Source: Aestuariibacter sp. GS-14 (lineage in GTDB: Bacteria > Pseudomonadota > Gammaproteobacteria > Enterobacterales > Alteromonadaceae). From it: a DNA stretch of 64,000 nt. Positions 35,068-45,002 of the stretch are shown piece after piece (within the stretch, counting starts at the first letter, position 1; each line of letters starts with the position of its first letter). The stretch spans positions 558,001-622,000 of the forward strand of contig NZ_VHIP01000001.1 of assembly GCF_006494365.1 (NCBI RefSeq), read 5' to 3'. The notes beneath the pieces were generated by a model. It was not told the origin of the DNA. It worked only from the letters and a program-made list of their open reading frames with translations, and made no database searches. The position numbers and the translations under genes were made by a program.

Positions 35068-35592
35068 TTAATAACTCGCCTTAACGTTAGCTATAAACTC
35101 ACGCCAGGTTTCGTTTGGCTTCCAAATTGCATCTAAATCAGCCCGAGCGACTGCCTCATTCTCCTTCATTTGCGTCACTCTGTATAAATACGTAAAAGCC
35201 GAGCCCCGCCAATTCAATTTGCAATGGGTAAACACCATTTCGTTGTTTTTCATGGCCTCATCTAACACCGATTTATAGCGCTCAAAATCTTCAAGGGTTG
35301 GATTATTCCAATCAACTGGAATATTGATGTAATGCATATTCAGGGATTCTACCGTTTGCTTTTCATCCGTGCGGTTCCCCGGAATCAAGTCAACGACATG
35401 CCTGACACCCGCCTCCGCTAGTACCGCCAACTGGGCGTCATTTGGCAAACTTGCACTTAATAAAAATTCACCGTTTACCTGAAAGTTGTTGAGATCAGAT
35501 AAATGAAAATCTTTTTGTTTAGGCTCAGCAACAGTATTTAAGGCCAATCCGCATAAGCAAAAGACAAAAGCTTTCAGAATTGGAAACTTCAA
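35068..35592 (-). CDS. Exported phosphatase-like protein (DSP/DUF442 type), TTG start
   Basis: 174 residues from a TTG at 35592, preferred because AAGGAG lies seven bases before it and the product then begins with a good signal peptide (LKFPILKAFVFCLCGLALNTVA). The alternative GTG at 35652 is part of a dispersed repeat and has no RBS. The body resembles small cysteine-phosphatase-like proteins (VRHVVDLIPGNR ... MHYINIPVDW ... VFTHCKLNWRGSAF). The HC..R loop has four residues between Cys and Arg rather than the five of true CX5R phosphatases, as in other members of this bacterial subgroup, so activity is uncertain. Confidence 0.7.
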   Translation of the reverse strand: MKFPILKAFVFCLCGLALNTVAEPKQKDFHLSDLNNFQVNGEFLLSASLPNDAQLAVLAEAGVRHVVDLIPGNRTDEKQTVESLNMHYINIPVDWNNPTLEDFERYKSVLDEAMKNNEMVFTHCKLNWRGSAFTYLYRVTQMKENEAVARADLDAIWKPNETWREFIANVKASY

Positions 35593-35637
35593 AATATCGG
35601 CTCCTTTTTGGCAAAGAGAGGGAATAGATAGACTGTT

Positions 35638-35949
35638 AAAGTAGACACTCACTGTCTATTTTAATTCATGCCTAAGTTTACGCGACATTTCTTCATTTAG
35701 ATTGACAGAATCTGTAATCAGGAATACTCACGTGAGTGAATCAGAATAATATGGGCGTAAAAATGTGAGTGTGAAAGTAGACACTCACTATCTATTTTAA
35801 TTCATGCCTAAGTGAAAGTAGACACTCACTGTCTATTTTAATTCATGCCTAAGTTTACGCGACATTTCTTCATTTAGATTGACAGAATCTGTAATCAGGA
35901 ATACTCACGTGAGTGAATCAGAATAATATGGGCGTAAAAATGTGAGTGT
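35638..35949. repeat. Two identical 135-bp direct repeats with a partial third copy, carrying the dispersed motif
   Basis: 35638-35772 and 35815-35949 are identical by eye (offset 177 bp); 35774-35814 is a partial copy of the first 37 bp with one change. Each copy starts AAAGTAGACACTCACTGTCT (motif GACACTCAC at 35644, 35780, 35821), contains the palindrome ACTCACGTGAGT and ends GTGAGTGT (exact motif 35942-35950 in the second). The start can fold as TAGACA-CTCAC-TGTCTA preceded by G, that is GTAG plus a hairpin, the layout RAYT enzymes recognise. Confidence 0.85.
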
Positions 35950-35976
35950 CACTTTGCGTACTGTCACTTTGCGTAC
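35947..35976. repeat. 15-bp tandem repeat, two units
   Basis: TGTCACTTTGCGTAC occurs twice back to back (35947-35961, 35962-35976), followed by a truncated TTTGC. The unit begins with the right half of the dispersed motif (TGTCACTTT). Confidence 0.75.
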
Positions 35977-35998
35977 TTTGCATAGCGGTGATGCATTA

Positions 35999-36778
35999 TC
36001 ATCCGGCATTTTTCACGTCTATAATTTTTTCAGGCATTATCGAAACAATGTTCATGAGCCCCATACCAAATCCCGGGCCCTCATTGCGAAGCGCAGAAAC
36101 CGGTAGGTAAAAAAGTCTTGCTGAAGTGGCATCCGTCATCGCCGCATCGATAATCTGCCATTCGCCATTAAAAAATACCTCAGTCCATGCATGGCCGAAA
36201 GCGGAAACATCAGTAGTCTCTTCCATTATCACTGCACCAATCACCAGCCTGGCTGGTAAACCTAACGATCTCGCCAAGGCCGTCGTCAGCGTAGCATATT
36301 CAGTACAATCACCACTCTTTTCAGTAGCAACGACAGACGCAAAATTAAAGCCGTGTATGTAACTGGGCTTGTCGATGTATTGGCTTACATAGCCAGCAAT
36401 GTTTGTGAGTTGCCAGGGTTGTGACACCCACTGCATAAATCCAGCAACAAATTGTTTGGTACTGGGTTCATTAATATCAATTACAAAACTATCTTTCAGC
36501 AGTGAAATATCTGCATTCCCTTTGTAGGAAACCTGTTCAGACAATGTCATTTTTAATTGATTATCTGCGATCTGCAGTATTTCAATTCCAGCCCACTTAG
36601 CCAGATTTTGCGCGAGTTCATCAGCGCCATTGCTAAGCAATGTCAACTGTATTGCATCATCAAGAGGCAATGTTTGCTCTGTTGCTAATGTTACAGGCAG
36701 CACTGCCATTGAGGGCACCGAGTTCGCGCCCGCCAAGGCGCTATATAACACGATAGATATTGCTATTAGCGTTTTCAT
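35999..36778 (-). CDS. Exported transglutaminase-like protein
   Basis: 259 residues with a signal peptide (MKTLIAISIVLYSALAGANS). The transglutaminase-like (papain-fold) core is at the centre: SGDCTEYATLTTALARSLG with the Cys, FGHAWTEVFFNGEWQIIDAAM with His and Asp, so the catalytic triad is complete. In bacteria such proteins are usually proteases or structural partners rather than cross-linking enzymes. Its ATG overlaps the stop of the upstream gene (36775-38022) by four bases, so the two are co-translated and probably act together. Confidence 0.82.
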   Translation of the reverse strand: MKTLIAISIVLYSALAGANSVPSMAVLPVTLATEQTLPLDDAIQLTLLSNGADELAQNLAKWAGIEILQIADNQLKMTLSEQVSYKGNADISLLKDSFVIDINEPSTKQFVAGFMQWVSQPWQLTNIAGYVSQYIDKPSYIHGFNFASVVATEKSGDCTEYATLTTALARSLGLPARLVIGAVIMEETTDVSAFGHAWTEVFFNGEWQIIDAAMTDATSARLFYLPVSALRNEGPGFGMGLMNIVSIMPEKIIDVKNAG

Positions 36779-38022
36779 GGCAGAACAGGCTGTCCATGTA
36801 AATGGATTAACTCCAGTTCCATTTTTAACGGGCCACGAGACAGGGTGCCCCGTTCAAAAATCCCCAGTTCCTTCGCCTGAAACTCCATAACCAACGCCCC
36901 CATATCCAGCTTAAAATTAGCATCAGCGCTCTTAATCTTACTCAACGTAACTTCTAAAGCACTCAAGGGATCTGCTTCAGGTGTCCACATGTGAAAGCGC
37001 TCGGATGCTTTGTCGGCCTGGGCAAGCAGTTCCGTTTCCAGGTAGCTACCTAAACCTGATAACAACCACCCTGTATACTCAAGTTTGCCACTCACCGGCT
37101 TACCTTGAAGCTGCCCTTCTACCTGCCAGGATTCCTCACTAAAACTAATGGAAAACTCTGACGCTAACTTTCCATTCTCAATTGAGTATTCCTGCCCATT
37201 TATCAACGAGCCGTCTGCTCGACTCCAGGACGTTGACAATGAGTCAGATGTGGCAACAGAACTGGCGTCAACCGGAATGATGTAAGCGCTATATTCGTTA
37301 ATTTCAACATCACCGTCGCTGTCGATATCATATACTTCACGACCAAACCCTACGGGCATACCATTGATTGTAATGCGATAAACCGGGCTGAAAAACGTGG
37401 TATCTTTATGTGGAGCCGCAAATGCTTGTACAAATGACTCAAAAACTGATTTAAACGTGGCTCGATAACCAATTTCGTTGTGGGTACAAATTTGCAGACT
37501 TTGCGCAGTTTGAGCCGACATGGCCTTAATCACACCGGACACTTTTTCAGCGCCTTCACCCAACATATATAACGTATCTAACTGTAAATAAGGAGTTGCG
37601 CCCGAAACGCCGCTATCAATTGCATAGTTGAACTGACCGGACAGCTTTTTATTATTTAATGCTTCAGCGCCTTGCAAATTATGCTTAATAATTGCATTCA
37701 TCGAATTGGCAGGCCCATCGAAACTGGTAAAAACGTAACACTCTACCGGTGAAGCAGTTCCAACATTAATATTGTAATACCAGTAACCTTCTTCCTGTTC
37801 CACCAACGATACAACGCCTACTACCTTACCTTTTGCGCTCAACGCAGTTAGTTCAAACTCCGAAGTTTCACTTACGTTAGTTTCTCTTACCATTGACGTT
37901 TTAAACCAATCCGGAAAATCCCCAAGATTAATAAGGTCAACGGCACTGGCAACGGGAGATAAAGCGACACTGAACAGTGCAATGCTAATTGGTTTTAAAG
38001 CAGTTTTAACAGCAGAATTCAT
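36775..38022 (-). CDS. Exported protein of unknown function, coupled to the transglutaminase-like gene
   Basis: 415 residues from the ATG at 38022, which has AAGGA upstream and begins a signal peptide (MNSAVKTALKPISIALFSVALSPVASA). The rest is beta-rich with many Ser/Gly and acidic residues (VDLINLGDFPDWFKTSM; REVYDIDSDGDVEINEYSAYIIPVD) and no recognised catalytic motif. DIDSDGDVEIN resembles a calcium-binding loop. Four-base overlap with the following transglutaminase-like gene suggests a two-gene operon acting in the periplasm. Family not recognised. Confidence 0.65.
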   Translation of the reverse strand: MNSAVKTALKPISIALFSVALSPVASAVDLINLGDFPDWFKTSMVRETNVSETSEFELTALSAKGKVVGVVSLVEQEEGYWYYNINVGTASPVECYVFTSFDGPANSMNAIIKHNLQGAEALNNKKLSGQFNYAIDSGVSGATPYLQLDTLYMLGEGAEKVSGVIKAMSAQTAQSLQICTHNEIGYRATFKSVFESFVQAFAAPHKDTTFFSPVYRITINGMPVGFGREVYDIDSDGDVEINEYSAYIIPVDASSVATSDSLSTSWSRADGSLINGQEYSIENGKLASEFSISFSEESWQVEGQLQGKPVSGKLEYTGWLLSGLGSYLETELLAQADKASERFHMWTPEADPLSALEVTLSKIKSADANFKLDMGALVMEFQAKELGIFERGTLSRGPLKMELELIHLHGQPVLP

Positions 38023-38104
38023 AAGACATCCTTTTATCGTTATTTTTTCCTGCCACAAGCATACCCATATGTTTGTTGTTTGCCTATTTAAAATCCTTTG
38101 AAAT

Positions 38105-38273
38105 TAGACACTCACTTTTGAAGCACACAAGGAAGAACAGCAGCAAATTGAGAATAACGCAAATGAGGTGATTTGCTTCTGACAGTCACAATGTCATTAA
38201 AGTGACTGTCACAAAAAGAAAATATGTAAGCTCAACGTTGAAGCATCACTCCTAATAAAGAAGTGAGTGTCCA
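38105..38273. repeat. Composite dispersed-motif element B
   Basis: Order from left: TTAGACACTCACTTTT (motif 38107-38115), GACAGTCAC (38181-38189), AAAGTGACTGTCAC (38202-38212), AAGAAGTGAGTGTC (motif 38263-38271). As in element A, the outer copies are inverted and the symmetric form is in between. It lies between two minus-strand genes. It is followed at once by an 11-bp direct repeat (TCCAAACACAG). Confidence 0.75.
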
Positions 38274-38312
38274 AACACAGTCCAAACACAGGACAATAAC
38301 AGAACAGTGCGA

Positions 38313-39191
38313 TTACTGTACTGAAGAAATGACAGTTTGAAGTTCTACCAATTGCATTTGGGGCGAGGCTTTTACTAACTCCCTTAACCAATATCCATGT
38401 CCATGCCCGAAGATCAGTACAACCCTATCACCTGGTACAGTTACCTTTTGCAGTTTACTGAATATCTTAGCATTTCGTAAAAACCACATAGCGTTTAAGT
38501 CTGCGCCAGCCTGATTATGTAAATCACCTGCTTGCATCAAATACATGTAGGCCTGATGCTGTTCCTTAAATAGTGCATCATCATTGAGCCATAACATTAA
38601 CGACGTCACATCCGTTTCAACCTGTTTGCTTTCCAGTGACTCGTTAAACCTGGAGATAATGGCAGACACTTGCTCCATTAAAGACAGCTGACCAAACTCA
38701 GTCATGGCGTCCTGTACTTTATCAAACGGAAAATAATCGGGCTCACCGTCTGCTGGTTGTTCATCTATTCCTAGCACTTTAGGAATACCCGCCTTCATCG
38801 CCAGACGATAACCAAGCTGAATATGCTCGCTGACATGTTCAGGTTTCGTGAAATCGTCTTCGGTGAACGTCGAAAAACCGGAAATGGCAAGATCATCAGA
38901 ATCAACCTGAACTTCCACGGCGACAGCGGTGGGTTTAAATGCCATTACTTGCTTAACAAACAAATCCAGTTCTTTCTGCTTTTCTTCAGACTGCATATTA
39001 ACCGCTTTAACATTATGCAGATCCAAGCCTGGATTGGAAAAATGGTGAACACCAAGCACCATAACCTGAACAACAGGAGGAGGTGATACTTCAGCTTCCT
39101 GAGCCACTGCATTTTGCTCAAAAGCGAAAAGCGTCAATCCAATACTCACACAAAAAAACGGCAAACGTGTTTTTAACCAACTCATTTTCAT
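38313..39191 (-). CDS. Exported DUF5694-like protein (TraB/GumN-like)
   Basis: 292 residues with a signal peptide (about residues 1-30, ending AVAQ). Start ATG at 39191 has AGGGA eight bases upstream. The body begins VQVMVLGVHHFSNPGLD and has KPTAVAVEVQ, GIPKVLGIDEQPADGEPDYFPF and a C-terminal VVLIFGHGHGYWLREL. The early G-x-H-H and late G-H-G-H segments resemble the paired His motifs of the TraB/ChaN/GumN superfamily, which includes haem-binding proteins and metal-dependent peptidases; the assignment to DUF5694 is from wording, not a search. Function unknown. It stands between two motif-bearing gaps. Confidence 0.65.
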   Translation of the reverse strand: MKMSWLKTRLPFFCVSIGLTLFAFEQNAVAQEAEVSPPPVVQVMVLGVHHFSNPGLDLHNVKAVNMQSEEKQKELDLFVKQVMAFKPTAVAVEVQVDSDDLAISGFSTFTEDDFTKPEHVSEHIQLGYRLAMKAGIPKVLGIDEQPADGEPDYFPFDKVQDAMTEFGQLSLMEQVSAIISRFNESLESKQVETDVTSLMLWLNDDALFKEQHQAYMYLMQAGDLHNQAGADLNAMWFLRNAKIFSKLQKVTVPGDRVVLIFGHGHGYWLRELVKASPQMQLVELQTVISSVQ

Positions 39192-39285
39192 GACATTTCC
39201 CTTATCAGAACATCGCTATCAATGTATTCCCTGTTAACAAATTGTACAATTGGCGAACGAAAATAAATTCTCATTCCGTATTTTT

Positions 39286-39296
39286 GTGACAGTCAC
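39286..39296. repeat. Dispersed motif GTGACAGTCAC (single copy)
   Basis: Exact 11-mer in the gap between the gcvP terminator and the DUF5694-like gene; 273-bp gap otherwise featureless apart from the terminator. Confidence 0.7.
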
Positions 39297-39370
39297 ATTA
39301 CTCCCTTTTTTCACCAATATGTTCAACAGAATCCATGTCCATTAGCTTCCGCAATATTCTGAAAGGCAAT

Positions 39371-39408
39371 AAAAAAACCTTCCTGCATTCAACAGGAAGG
39401 TTTTTTAT
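39371..39408 (-). terminator. Rho-independent terminator of the gcv operon
   Basis: Perfect 10-bp stem AACCTTCCTG (39376-39385) with CAGGAAGGTT (39393-39402), 7-nt loop, and on the minus strand a T-rich tail. Lies 57 bp after the gcvP stop. Confidence 0.9.
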
Positions 39409-39464
39409 TTTTAAAGAATTTTAGGTAGCTATTCACCACCAGCGTCAAAAGACGTTATAAAAAT

Positions 39465-42362
39465 CTACTCTTCAATATAACTGTCCAACGTTGGGCAGCT
39501 ACAAATCAGATTGCGATCGCCGTATACGTCGTCGATACGGTTAACGCTTGGCCAGAACTTGTTACGAGCAACACTTGGTACCGGGTACGCTGCCAACATA
39601 CGGTCGTAACTTCGGTTCCAGTTGCTGTCGCAAATGTCTGCCAGCGTGTGAGGCGCATTGTGCAGTGGGTTGTCAGTTGCATCCCACTCACCGCTTTCCA
39701 CTTTGGCGATTTCTTCGCGAATGTGAACCATGGCTTCAATGAAACGGTCCAGTTCGAATTTAGACTCAGACTCTGTTGGCTCAATCATCAGCGTTCCGGC
39801 TACCGGGAAGCTCATGGTTGGTGCGTGGAAACCGTAGTCATTTAAACGCTTGGCAATGTCCAGCTCAGATACACCTGACGCTTCCTTAAGTGGACGCAGG
39901 TCGATAATACATTCGTGAGCAACGCGATCGTTGCGGCCTTTGTACAGTACCGGATAATGTCCTTCCAGGCATTTAGCAACGTAGTTAGCGTTCAGAATGG
40001 CCACTTCCGTTGCTTTACGCAATCCGGCGCTGCCCATCATTTTGATGTACATATAGCTGATTGGCAGAATTGACGCACTGCCCCACGGCGCAGCAGATAC
40101 CGCACCACAGTCTTTGCCCGCTCCGTCAATATTCACAACCGAGTGGTTAGACAAGAAAGGCGCCAGGTGTGCTTTAACACCAATTGGACCCATCCCCGGG
40201 CCGCCACCGCCGTGTGGAATACAGAAGGTTTTGTGCAGGTTAAGGTGCGACACGTCTGAACCGATAAAGCCTGGTGCAGTAATACCCACCTGCGCGTTCA
40301 TGTTTGCGCCATCCATATAAACCTGACCGCCGTACTGATGCACGATATCACACATTTCGCGCACGGTTTCTTCGTATACACCGTGGGTAGACGGATACGT
40401 GATCATGGCACAAGACAGGTTGTTGCCCACTTCTTCAGCTTTCTTGCGAAGGTCTACCAGGTCAACGTTGCCGTTTCTATCACATGCCACTACCACCACT
40501 TTCAGGCTAACCATTTGCGCCGATGCCGGGTTAGTACCGTGTGCCGAGCTCGGGATCAGGCACACATTACGGTGACCTTCACCACGGCTTTCGTGGTAAC
40601 GCTGAATTGCCAGCAAGCCCGCGTATTCACCCTGTGCACCTGAGTTAGGTTGCATAGACAACGCATCGTAGCCAGTGATGTTAATTAACCAGTCACTCAG
40701 CTCTTTAATCATTTCCTGATAGCCCTGCGCCTGATCAAGCGGTGCAAACGGGTGCAACTGACCAAATTCAGGCCAGGTAACCGGGATCATTTCAGCTGTG
40801 GCGTTCAGCTTCATGGTACAAGAACCCAGTGAAATCATAGAATGATTCAGCGCTAAATCTTTGTCTTCCAGGCTCTTAATGTAACGCAGCATTTCAGTTT
40901 CAGACTGGTAGCTGTTGAATACTTCATGCGTTAAAAACGCACTGGTGCGAACCAGATCAGCTGGAATAGACTGACTACCCTGAGTAGTCACCTCTGCATC
41001 CAGGTTATCAATGGTTAAACCGTGATTATCGCCCAGCAATACACTGAACAGATTCAGAATATCGGCACGGGTTGTAGTTTCATCCAGCGCAATACCCACT
41101 GCACCTTCCAGATCGCCACGCAGGTTCATTCCCTTTGCAGCAGCGGCTGCCACTACTGCGTCTTTGTCACTAACCTGAACGGTCACAGTATCGAAATAAG
41201 TAGCGTGCTTCAGCGCCAGTCCTTTTTGCGTTAAACCGGTTGCCAGAATGTCAGCAAAACGGTGAATGCGGTTTGCAATGGTCTTTAAGCCTTCCGGGCC
41301 GTGATATACCGCGTAAAAAGACGCCATATTGGCCAGTAACACCTGTGCAGTACAAATGTTAGAGTTGGCTTTCTCACGACGGATATGCTGTTCACGGGTT
41401 TGCAGCGCCATACGCAATGCCTGACGGCCGCGAGTGTCTTTGCTCACACCAATGATACGGCCGGGTAATGAACGCTTATATTCATCGCGGGTAGCGAAAA
41501 AAGCGGCGTGTGGGCCACCGTAGCCCATTGGCACACCAAAGCGTTGTGCACTGCCCAGTGCAACGTCAGCGCCTAATTCACCCGGCGATTTCAGCATCAC
41601 CAGGCTCATTAAATCAGCCGCAACGGCAACAATCCCTTTTTTGGCTTGTACCGCAGCAATAATGTCTGACAGATCTTTTACTTCACCCGTAGTGCCAGGA
41701 TATTGCAGTAATGCACCAAACACGTCGTGTTCCGCTGCTTGCTCTGCTGGTCCGGTTACAATGCCAAAACCAAACATTTCTGCACGGGTTTCAACCACGT
41801 CTAGTGTTTGAGGATGAACGTCGTCAGCGACGAAGAACAAATTGGCTTTTTTGTTTTTAGACACGCGCTTGGCCAACGCCATCGCTTCGGCTGCGGCGGT
41901 CCCTTCGTCCAGCAATGATGCCGACGCCAGTTCCATACCAGTTAAATCAATTGTAAGCTGCTGGAAGTTTAAAATGGCTTCCAGACGGCCCTGAGCAATC
42001 TCTGGCTGATACGGCGTATACGCTGTATACCAGCCTGGATTTTCCAGCACGTTGCGCAGGATCACATTCGGTACGTGAGTATCGTAGTAACCCATACCAA
42101 TGAATGAGCGGTAAATCTTGTTTTTACCTGCGGTGGCTTTTAACGCGGCTAACGCTTCAACTTCCGTAGCGCCTTCGCCCACTTCAATAGGTTTATCCAG
42201 GCGAATTCCCTTTGGAACCGTTTGCGACATCAAATCTTCCAGAGAAGACGCGCCTACTTTTTCCAGCATGGATTGAATTTCGTCTTCGCCCGGGCCTATA
42301 TGGCGGCGGACAAACGCATTTTTTTGCTCTAACTGAGCCAGTGAAATAGAAGCATTAGACAT
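39465..42362 (-). CDS. gcvP: Glycine dehydrogenase (decarboxylating), P protein
   Basis: 965 residues from ATG 42362, chosen by comparison with family N-termini ([19 protein letters not shown]). PLP enzyme that decarboxylates glycine and loads the aminomethyl group onto lipoylated GcvH. The PLP lysine is Lys711 in [21 protein letters not shown]. Both homologous halves of the single-chain P protein are present. Last gene of a gcvT-gcvH-gcvP operon; 123 bp separate it from gcvH. No dispersed motif lies in this or the two other gcv genes. Confidence 0.97.
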   Translation of the reverse strand: MSNASISLAQLEQKNAFVRRHIGPGEDEIQSMLEKVGASSLEDLMSQTVPKGIRLDKPIEVGEGATEVEALAALKATAGKNKIYRSFIGMGYYDTHVPNVILRNVLENPGWYTAYTPYQPEIAQGRLEAILNFQQLTIDLTGMELASASLLDEGTAAAEAMALAKRVSKNKKANLFFVADDVHPQTLDVVETRAEMFGFGIVTGPAEQAAEHDVFGALLQYPGTTGEVKDLSDIIAAVQAKKGIVAVAADLMSLVMLKSPGELGADVALGSAQRFGVPMGYGGPHAAFFATRDEYKRSLPGRIIGVSKDTRGRQALRMALQTREQHIRREKANSNICTAQVLLANMASFYAVYHGPEGLKTIANRIHRFADILATGLTQKGLALKHATYFDTVTVQVSDKDAVVAAAAAKGMNLRGDLEGAVGIALDETTTRADILNLFSVLLGDNHGLTIDNLDAEVTTQGSQSIPADLVRTSAFLTHEVFNSYQSETEMLRYIKSLEDKDLALNHSMISLGSCTMKLNATAEMIPVTWPEFGQLHPFAPLDQAQGYQEMIKELSDWLINITGYDALSMQPNSGAQGEYAGLLAIQRYHESRGEGHRNVCLIPSSAHGTNPASAQMVSLKVVVVACDRNGNVDLVDLRKKAEEVGNNLSCAMITYPSTHGVYEETVREMCDIVHQYGGQVYMDGANMNAQVGITAPGFIGSDVSHLNLHKTFCIPHGGGGPGMGPIGVKAHLAPFLSNHSVVNIDGAGKDCGAVSAAPWGSASILPISYMYIKMMGSAGLRKATEVAILNANYVAKCLEGHYPVLYKGRNDRVAHECIIDLRPLKEASGVSELDIAKRLNDYGFHAPTMSFPVAGTLMIEPTESESKFELDRFIEAMVHIREEIAKVESGEWDATDNPLHNAPHTLADICDSNWNRSYDRMLAAYPVPSVARNKFWPSVNRIDDVYGDRNLICSCPTLDSYIEE

Positions 42363-42485
42363 AATAGTGTTAAGCATTTGCAATGGGTTGGGGGGATTCA
42401 ACTCAGGGCTTGGCGCCCCTTCAGGTTATGCAGTTAACCAACTCACTGCACAACCTGCAGGTTGACACGCAATTGAAGGCGTAGA

Positions 42486-42881
42486 TTACTCTTCGTCTTC
42501 CTCAATGCTGTTGCCATAAGCCGCAGCATCCAGTAACTCCGCTAATTCGCTTTCGTCACTGGCTTTTACTTTAAACATCCAGCCGTCGCCGTACGGATCT
42601 GAGTTAACCAGTTCTGGTGAATCTTCCAGATCTTCATTTACTTCAAGTACTTCACCAGAAATTGGCGCGTACACATCTGATGCAGCTTTAACAGATTCTG
42701 CAACCGCTACGTCGTCGCCCGCATTTACCTGGTCGCCTACGTCTGGCAGTTCTACAAATACCATGTCACCCAAAAGTTCCTGAGCGTGTTCGGTAATGCC
42801 AATGGTATAAACGCCATCGCCTTCCGGACGAACCCATTCGTGAGATGATGCATAACGTAATTCTGAAGGGATATTACTCAT
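42486..42881 (-). CDS. gcvH: Glycine cleavage H protein
   Basis: 131-residue lipoyl carrier protein of the glycine cleavage system. The lipoylated residue is Lys65 in [13 protein letters not shown]. It shuttles the aminomethyl group from GcvP to GcvT and is reoxidised by dihydrolipoamide dehydrogenase (lpdA at the window end). RBS AGGA precedes the ATG. It lies 29 bp after gcvT. Confidence 0.97.
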   Translation of the reverse strand: MSNIPSELRYASSHEWVRPEGDGVYTIGITEHAQELLGDMVFVELPDVGDQVNAGDDVAVAESVKAASDVYAPISGEVLEVNEDLEDSPELVNSDPYGDGWMFKVKASDESELAELLDAAAYGNSIEEDEE

Positions 42882-42910
42882 GAGATGTTCCTGCTCTTTT
42901 CTAAATTCGT

Positions 42911-44005
42911 TTATAAAACACTTTTACCATTGCGGACAAAGCTGGGCTTAACCACTTCTACTTTAACCCACTTTTTGCGCATTTCCACCTCAACGGTGCT
43001 GCTGTTAGTCGCAGGTATACGCGCCATTGCAACGGAATGGCCTAATGTTGGTGAAAAAGTACCAGAAGTGATTACGCCTTCTTCGCCTTCATCTGTTTTT
43101 ACTTTAAGGCCAGCGCGGAGCACGCCTTTTTCTTTCATTACCAGACCCACCAGCTTTTTGGTGCCCGCTGCGCGCTGCGCTTCCAGCACGTCACGGCCAA
43201 CAAATTTGCGATCACTGGGTTCCCAGGTAATTGTCCAGCCCATATTGGCTTCCAGCGGAGAAATCGTTTCATCCATATCCTGGCCATACAGGTTCATACC
43301 CGCTTCTAAACGCAGTGTGTCACGCGCCCCCAGACCGCTTGGCTGAACGTTCAGGTCCAACAGTTGCTGCCACAATTCAGGGGCTTTTTCTGCAGGTACC
43401 ATAATTTCGTAGCCGGCTTCACCGGTATACCCCGTGGTAGCAATAAATAAGTCTTCCGCCTGAACACCGAAGAACGGCTTCATACCTGCTACCGCTTCAT
43501 TTTGTGCAGTGGAAAACACTTTAGCGGCTTTTTCTTTTGCATTCGGGCCCTGCACGGCAATCATGGCAAACTCAGGACGCTCAGTAATGGTTACATCAAA
43601 GCCTTCGGCCTGACCCATTAACCAGTTCATGTCTTTTTCGCGAGTGGCAGAGTTCACTACCATGCGGTAGTTCGTTGCATCAAAGTGATACACTATCAGA
43701 TCGTCAACCACGCCGCCCTGTTCGTTAAGCATACCGCTGTACAGTGCTTTACCCTTGTCTTGCAGTTTTTCTACGTCGTTGGCTAATAAATGACGCAGGT
43801 AGGCTTTAGCCTGAGCGCCAGTGACATCCACAATGGTCATGTGCGATACATCGAACATCCCGGCATCGCGGCGCACGGCATGGTGCTCCTCGATTTGTGA
43901 GCCGTAGTGCAATGGCATGTCCCAGCCATGAAAGTCGACCATTTTGGCACCTGCTTCCAGATGCTTGTTATATAACGCTGTGCGTTGTGCGGTTGTGCTT
44001 GTCAT
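42911..44005 (-). CDS. gcvT: Glycine cleavage T protein, aminomethyltransferase
   Basis: 364 residues from ATG 44005 (an in-frame GTG lies three codons upstream). Transfers the one-carbon unit from aminomethyl-GcvH to tetrahydrofolate, giving 5,10-methylene-THF and ammonia. Conserved blocks: [15 protein letters not shown] near the N-terminus, [12 protein letters not shown], and [14 protein letters not shown]. First gene of the operon. The 127-bp upstream region shared with the divergent LysR gene shows no glycine riboswitch, so control by a protein, perhaps that LysR regulator, is more likely. Confidence 0.96.
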   Translation of the reverse strand: MTSTTAQRTALYNKHLEAGAKMVDFHGWDMPLHYGSQIEEHHAVRRDAGMFDVSHMTIVDVTGAQAKAYLRHLLANDVEKLQDKGKALYSGMLNEQGGVVDDLIVYHFDATNYRMVVNSATREKDMNWLMGQAEGFDVTITERPEFAMIAVQGPNAKEKAAKVFSTAQNEAVAGMKPFFGVQAEDLFIATTGYTGEAGYEIMVPAEKAPELWQQLLDLNVQPSGLGARDTLRLEAGMNLYGQDMDETISPLEANMGWTITWEPSDRKFVGRDVLEAQRAAGTKKLVGLVMKEKGVLRAGLKVKTDEGEEGVITSGTFSPTLGHSVAMARIPATNSSTVEVEMRKKWVKVEVVKPSFVRNGKSVL

Positions 44006-44141
44006 AGTTGTCACTCAGGTTATGAAACGTAATGATTAAAAAGTATAGGGAGGCATTTTCGACACAACAAATTGGAAATTCTTATACATACATTTAAAAT
44101 ACTTATATAAACAAACCTTAGCATCAGCATTTCTAATCTTT

Positions 44142-44996
44142 ATGAAACAGTTATCTTTAGACAATTTGCGCACGTTTGTAGGTGTCATCGAGCTGGGAGG
44201 CTACGCCAAAGCGGGCGAATGGCTGGGTAGGTCACAACCGGCAATCAGCCTGCAAATAAAAAAACTGGAAGAGCAATTGGGCAAAAAGTTGTTCACCAAA
44301 GTGGGCCAGCGACACCTGCCAAGTGCAGACGGCAACTGGTTGTACCCTAAAGCCAAAGAATTGCTGTTGCTTAATGATGCTATTTTCAGAAGTGTCGACC
44401 CCACCCCATTGCGCGGCCGGTTACGTTTAGGTATTCCCAATGAGTTTGCATCTACCCTGTTGCCTGGTTTAATTGGTGAATTTTCTAAACGCTACCCGGA
44501 CGTATCTCTGGAAGTCACCTCGGCGCTAAGCCGGGAGCTGTTGCATCCTTCAAGACGCAAAGAATTTGATTTGATACTGGCATTGGTAAATCCGGATCAG
44601 CAAACCGAAGGTGAACTGGTGCTCGAAGATGAAATGGTATGGGTGGGCGACCCGCTGCATCCTGCCAACATGGATGCTATTTCTTTGGTGCTGGCACCCG
44701 ATGGCTGTATTTACCGCAGCCGTGTAATAACCCATTTAAAACAGCAAACTACCGCCTGGAAAATTACTTATACCAATGCCGACCTTACAGGCCTGGTTGC
44801 TGCTATTCAGCAAGGGCTGGGGATCACGGCGCTGGCTAAGTCCAGTATGCCAGCCAACTTACAAGTTCTGAACCACCGTAACTTGCCCAAACTCGGAACA
44901 ATCAATATCTGTTTGTTTCAGTTGTCGAACCAACATCCCATAGTAAGCGAAACCATGGCAAACTTTATTGTGCACCGATTGCGAGCCCAGCAGTAA
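44142..44996 (+). CDS. LysR-family regulator divergent from gcvT
   Basis: 284 residues. N-terminal helix-turn-helix (LDNLRTFVGVIELGGYAKAGEWLGRSQPAISLQIKKLEEQLGKKLF) and effector-binding domain (RLGIPNEFASTLLPGLIGEFSKRYPDVSLEV). The divergent arrangement suggests it could regulate gcvTHP, but it does not look like GcvA in wording, and LysR genes also control unrelated neighbours. The last 119 bp of the gene, with downstream DNA, are duplicated directly after it (see 45202-45320). The ORF itself is complete. Confidence 0.9.
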   Translation: MKQLSLDNLRTFVGVIELGGYAKAGEWLGRSQPAISLQIKKLEEQLGKKLFTKVGQRHLPSADGNWLYPKAKELLLLNDAIFRSVDPTPLRGRLRLGIPNEFASTLLPGLIGEFSKRYPDVSLEVTSALSRELLHPSRRKEFDLILALVNPDQQTEGELVLEDEMVWVGDPLHPANMDAISLVLAPDGCIYRSRVITHLKQQTTAWKITYTNADLTGLVAAIQQGLGITALAKSSMPANLQVLNHRNLPKLGTINICLFQLSNQHPIVSETMANFIVHRLRAQQ

Positions 44997-45002
44997 AGGG
45001 AT

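Larger units (their letters stand above)
35593..35998. other. Repeat-filled non-coding region
   Basis: About 400 bp without a gene. It is almost entirely repeat: the direct repeats at 35638-35949 and a 15-bp tandem repeat at 35947-35976, described separately. Confidence 0.7.

Noticed and set aside
35638-35949. CRISPR array
   Set aside because: Repeats are two long copies plus a fragment, with no regular short repeats and unique spacers, and no cas genes.
42885-43346. Plus-strand frame of 153 codons
   Set aside because: Antisense to gcvT; composition follows the complementary codons of a well-supported gene.
44006-44141. Glycine riboswitch before gcvT
   Set aside because: The 136-bp gap is AT-rich and shows no aptamer-like stems or conserved GGAGAG-type core.
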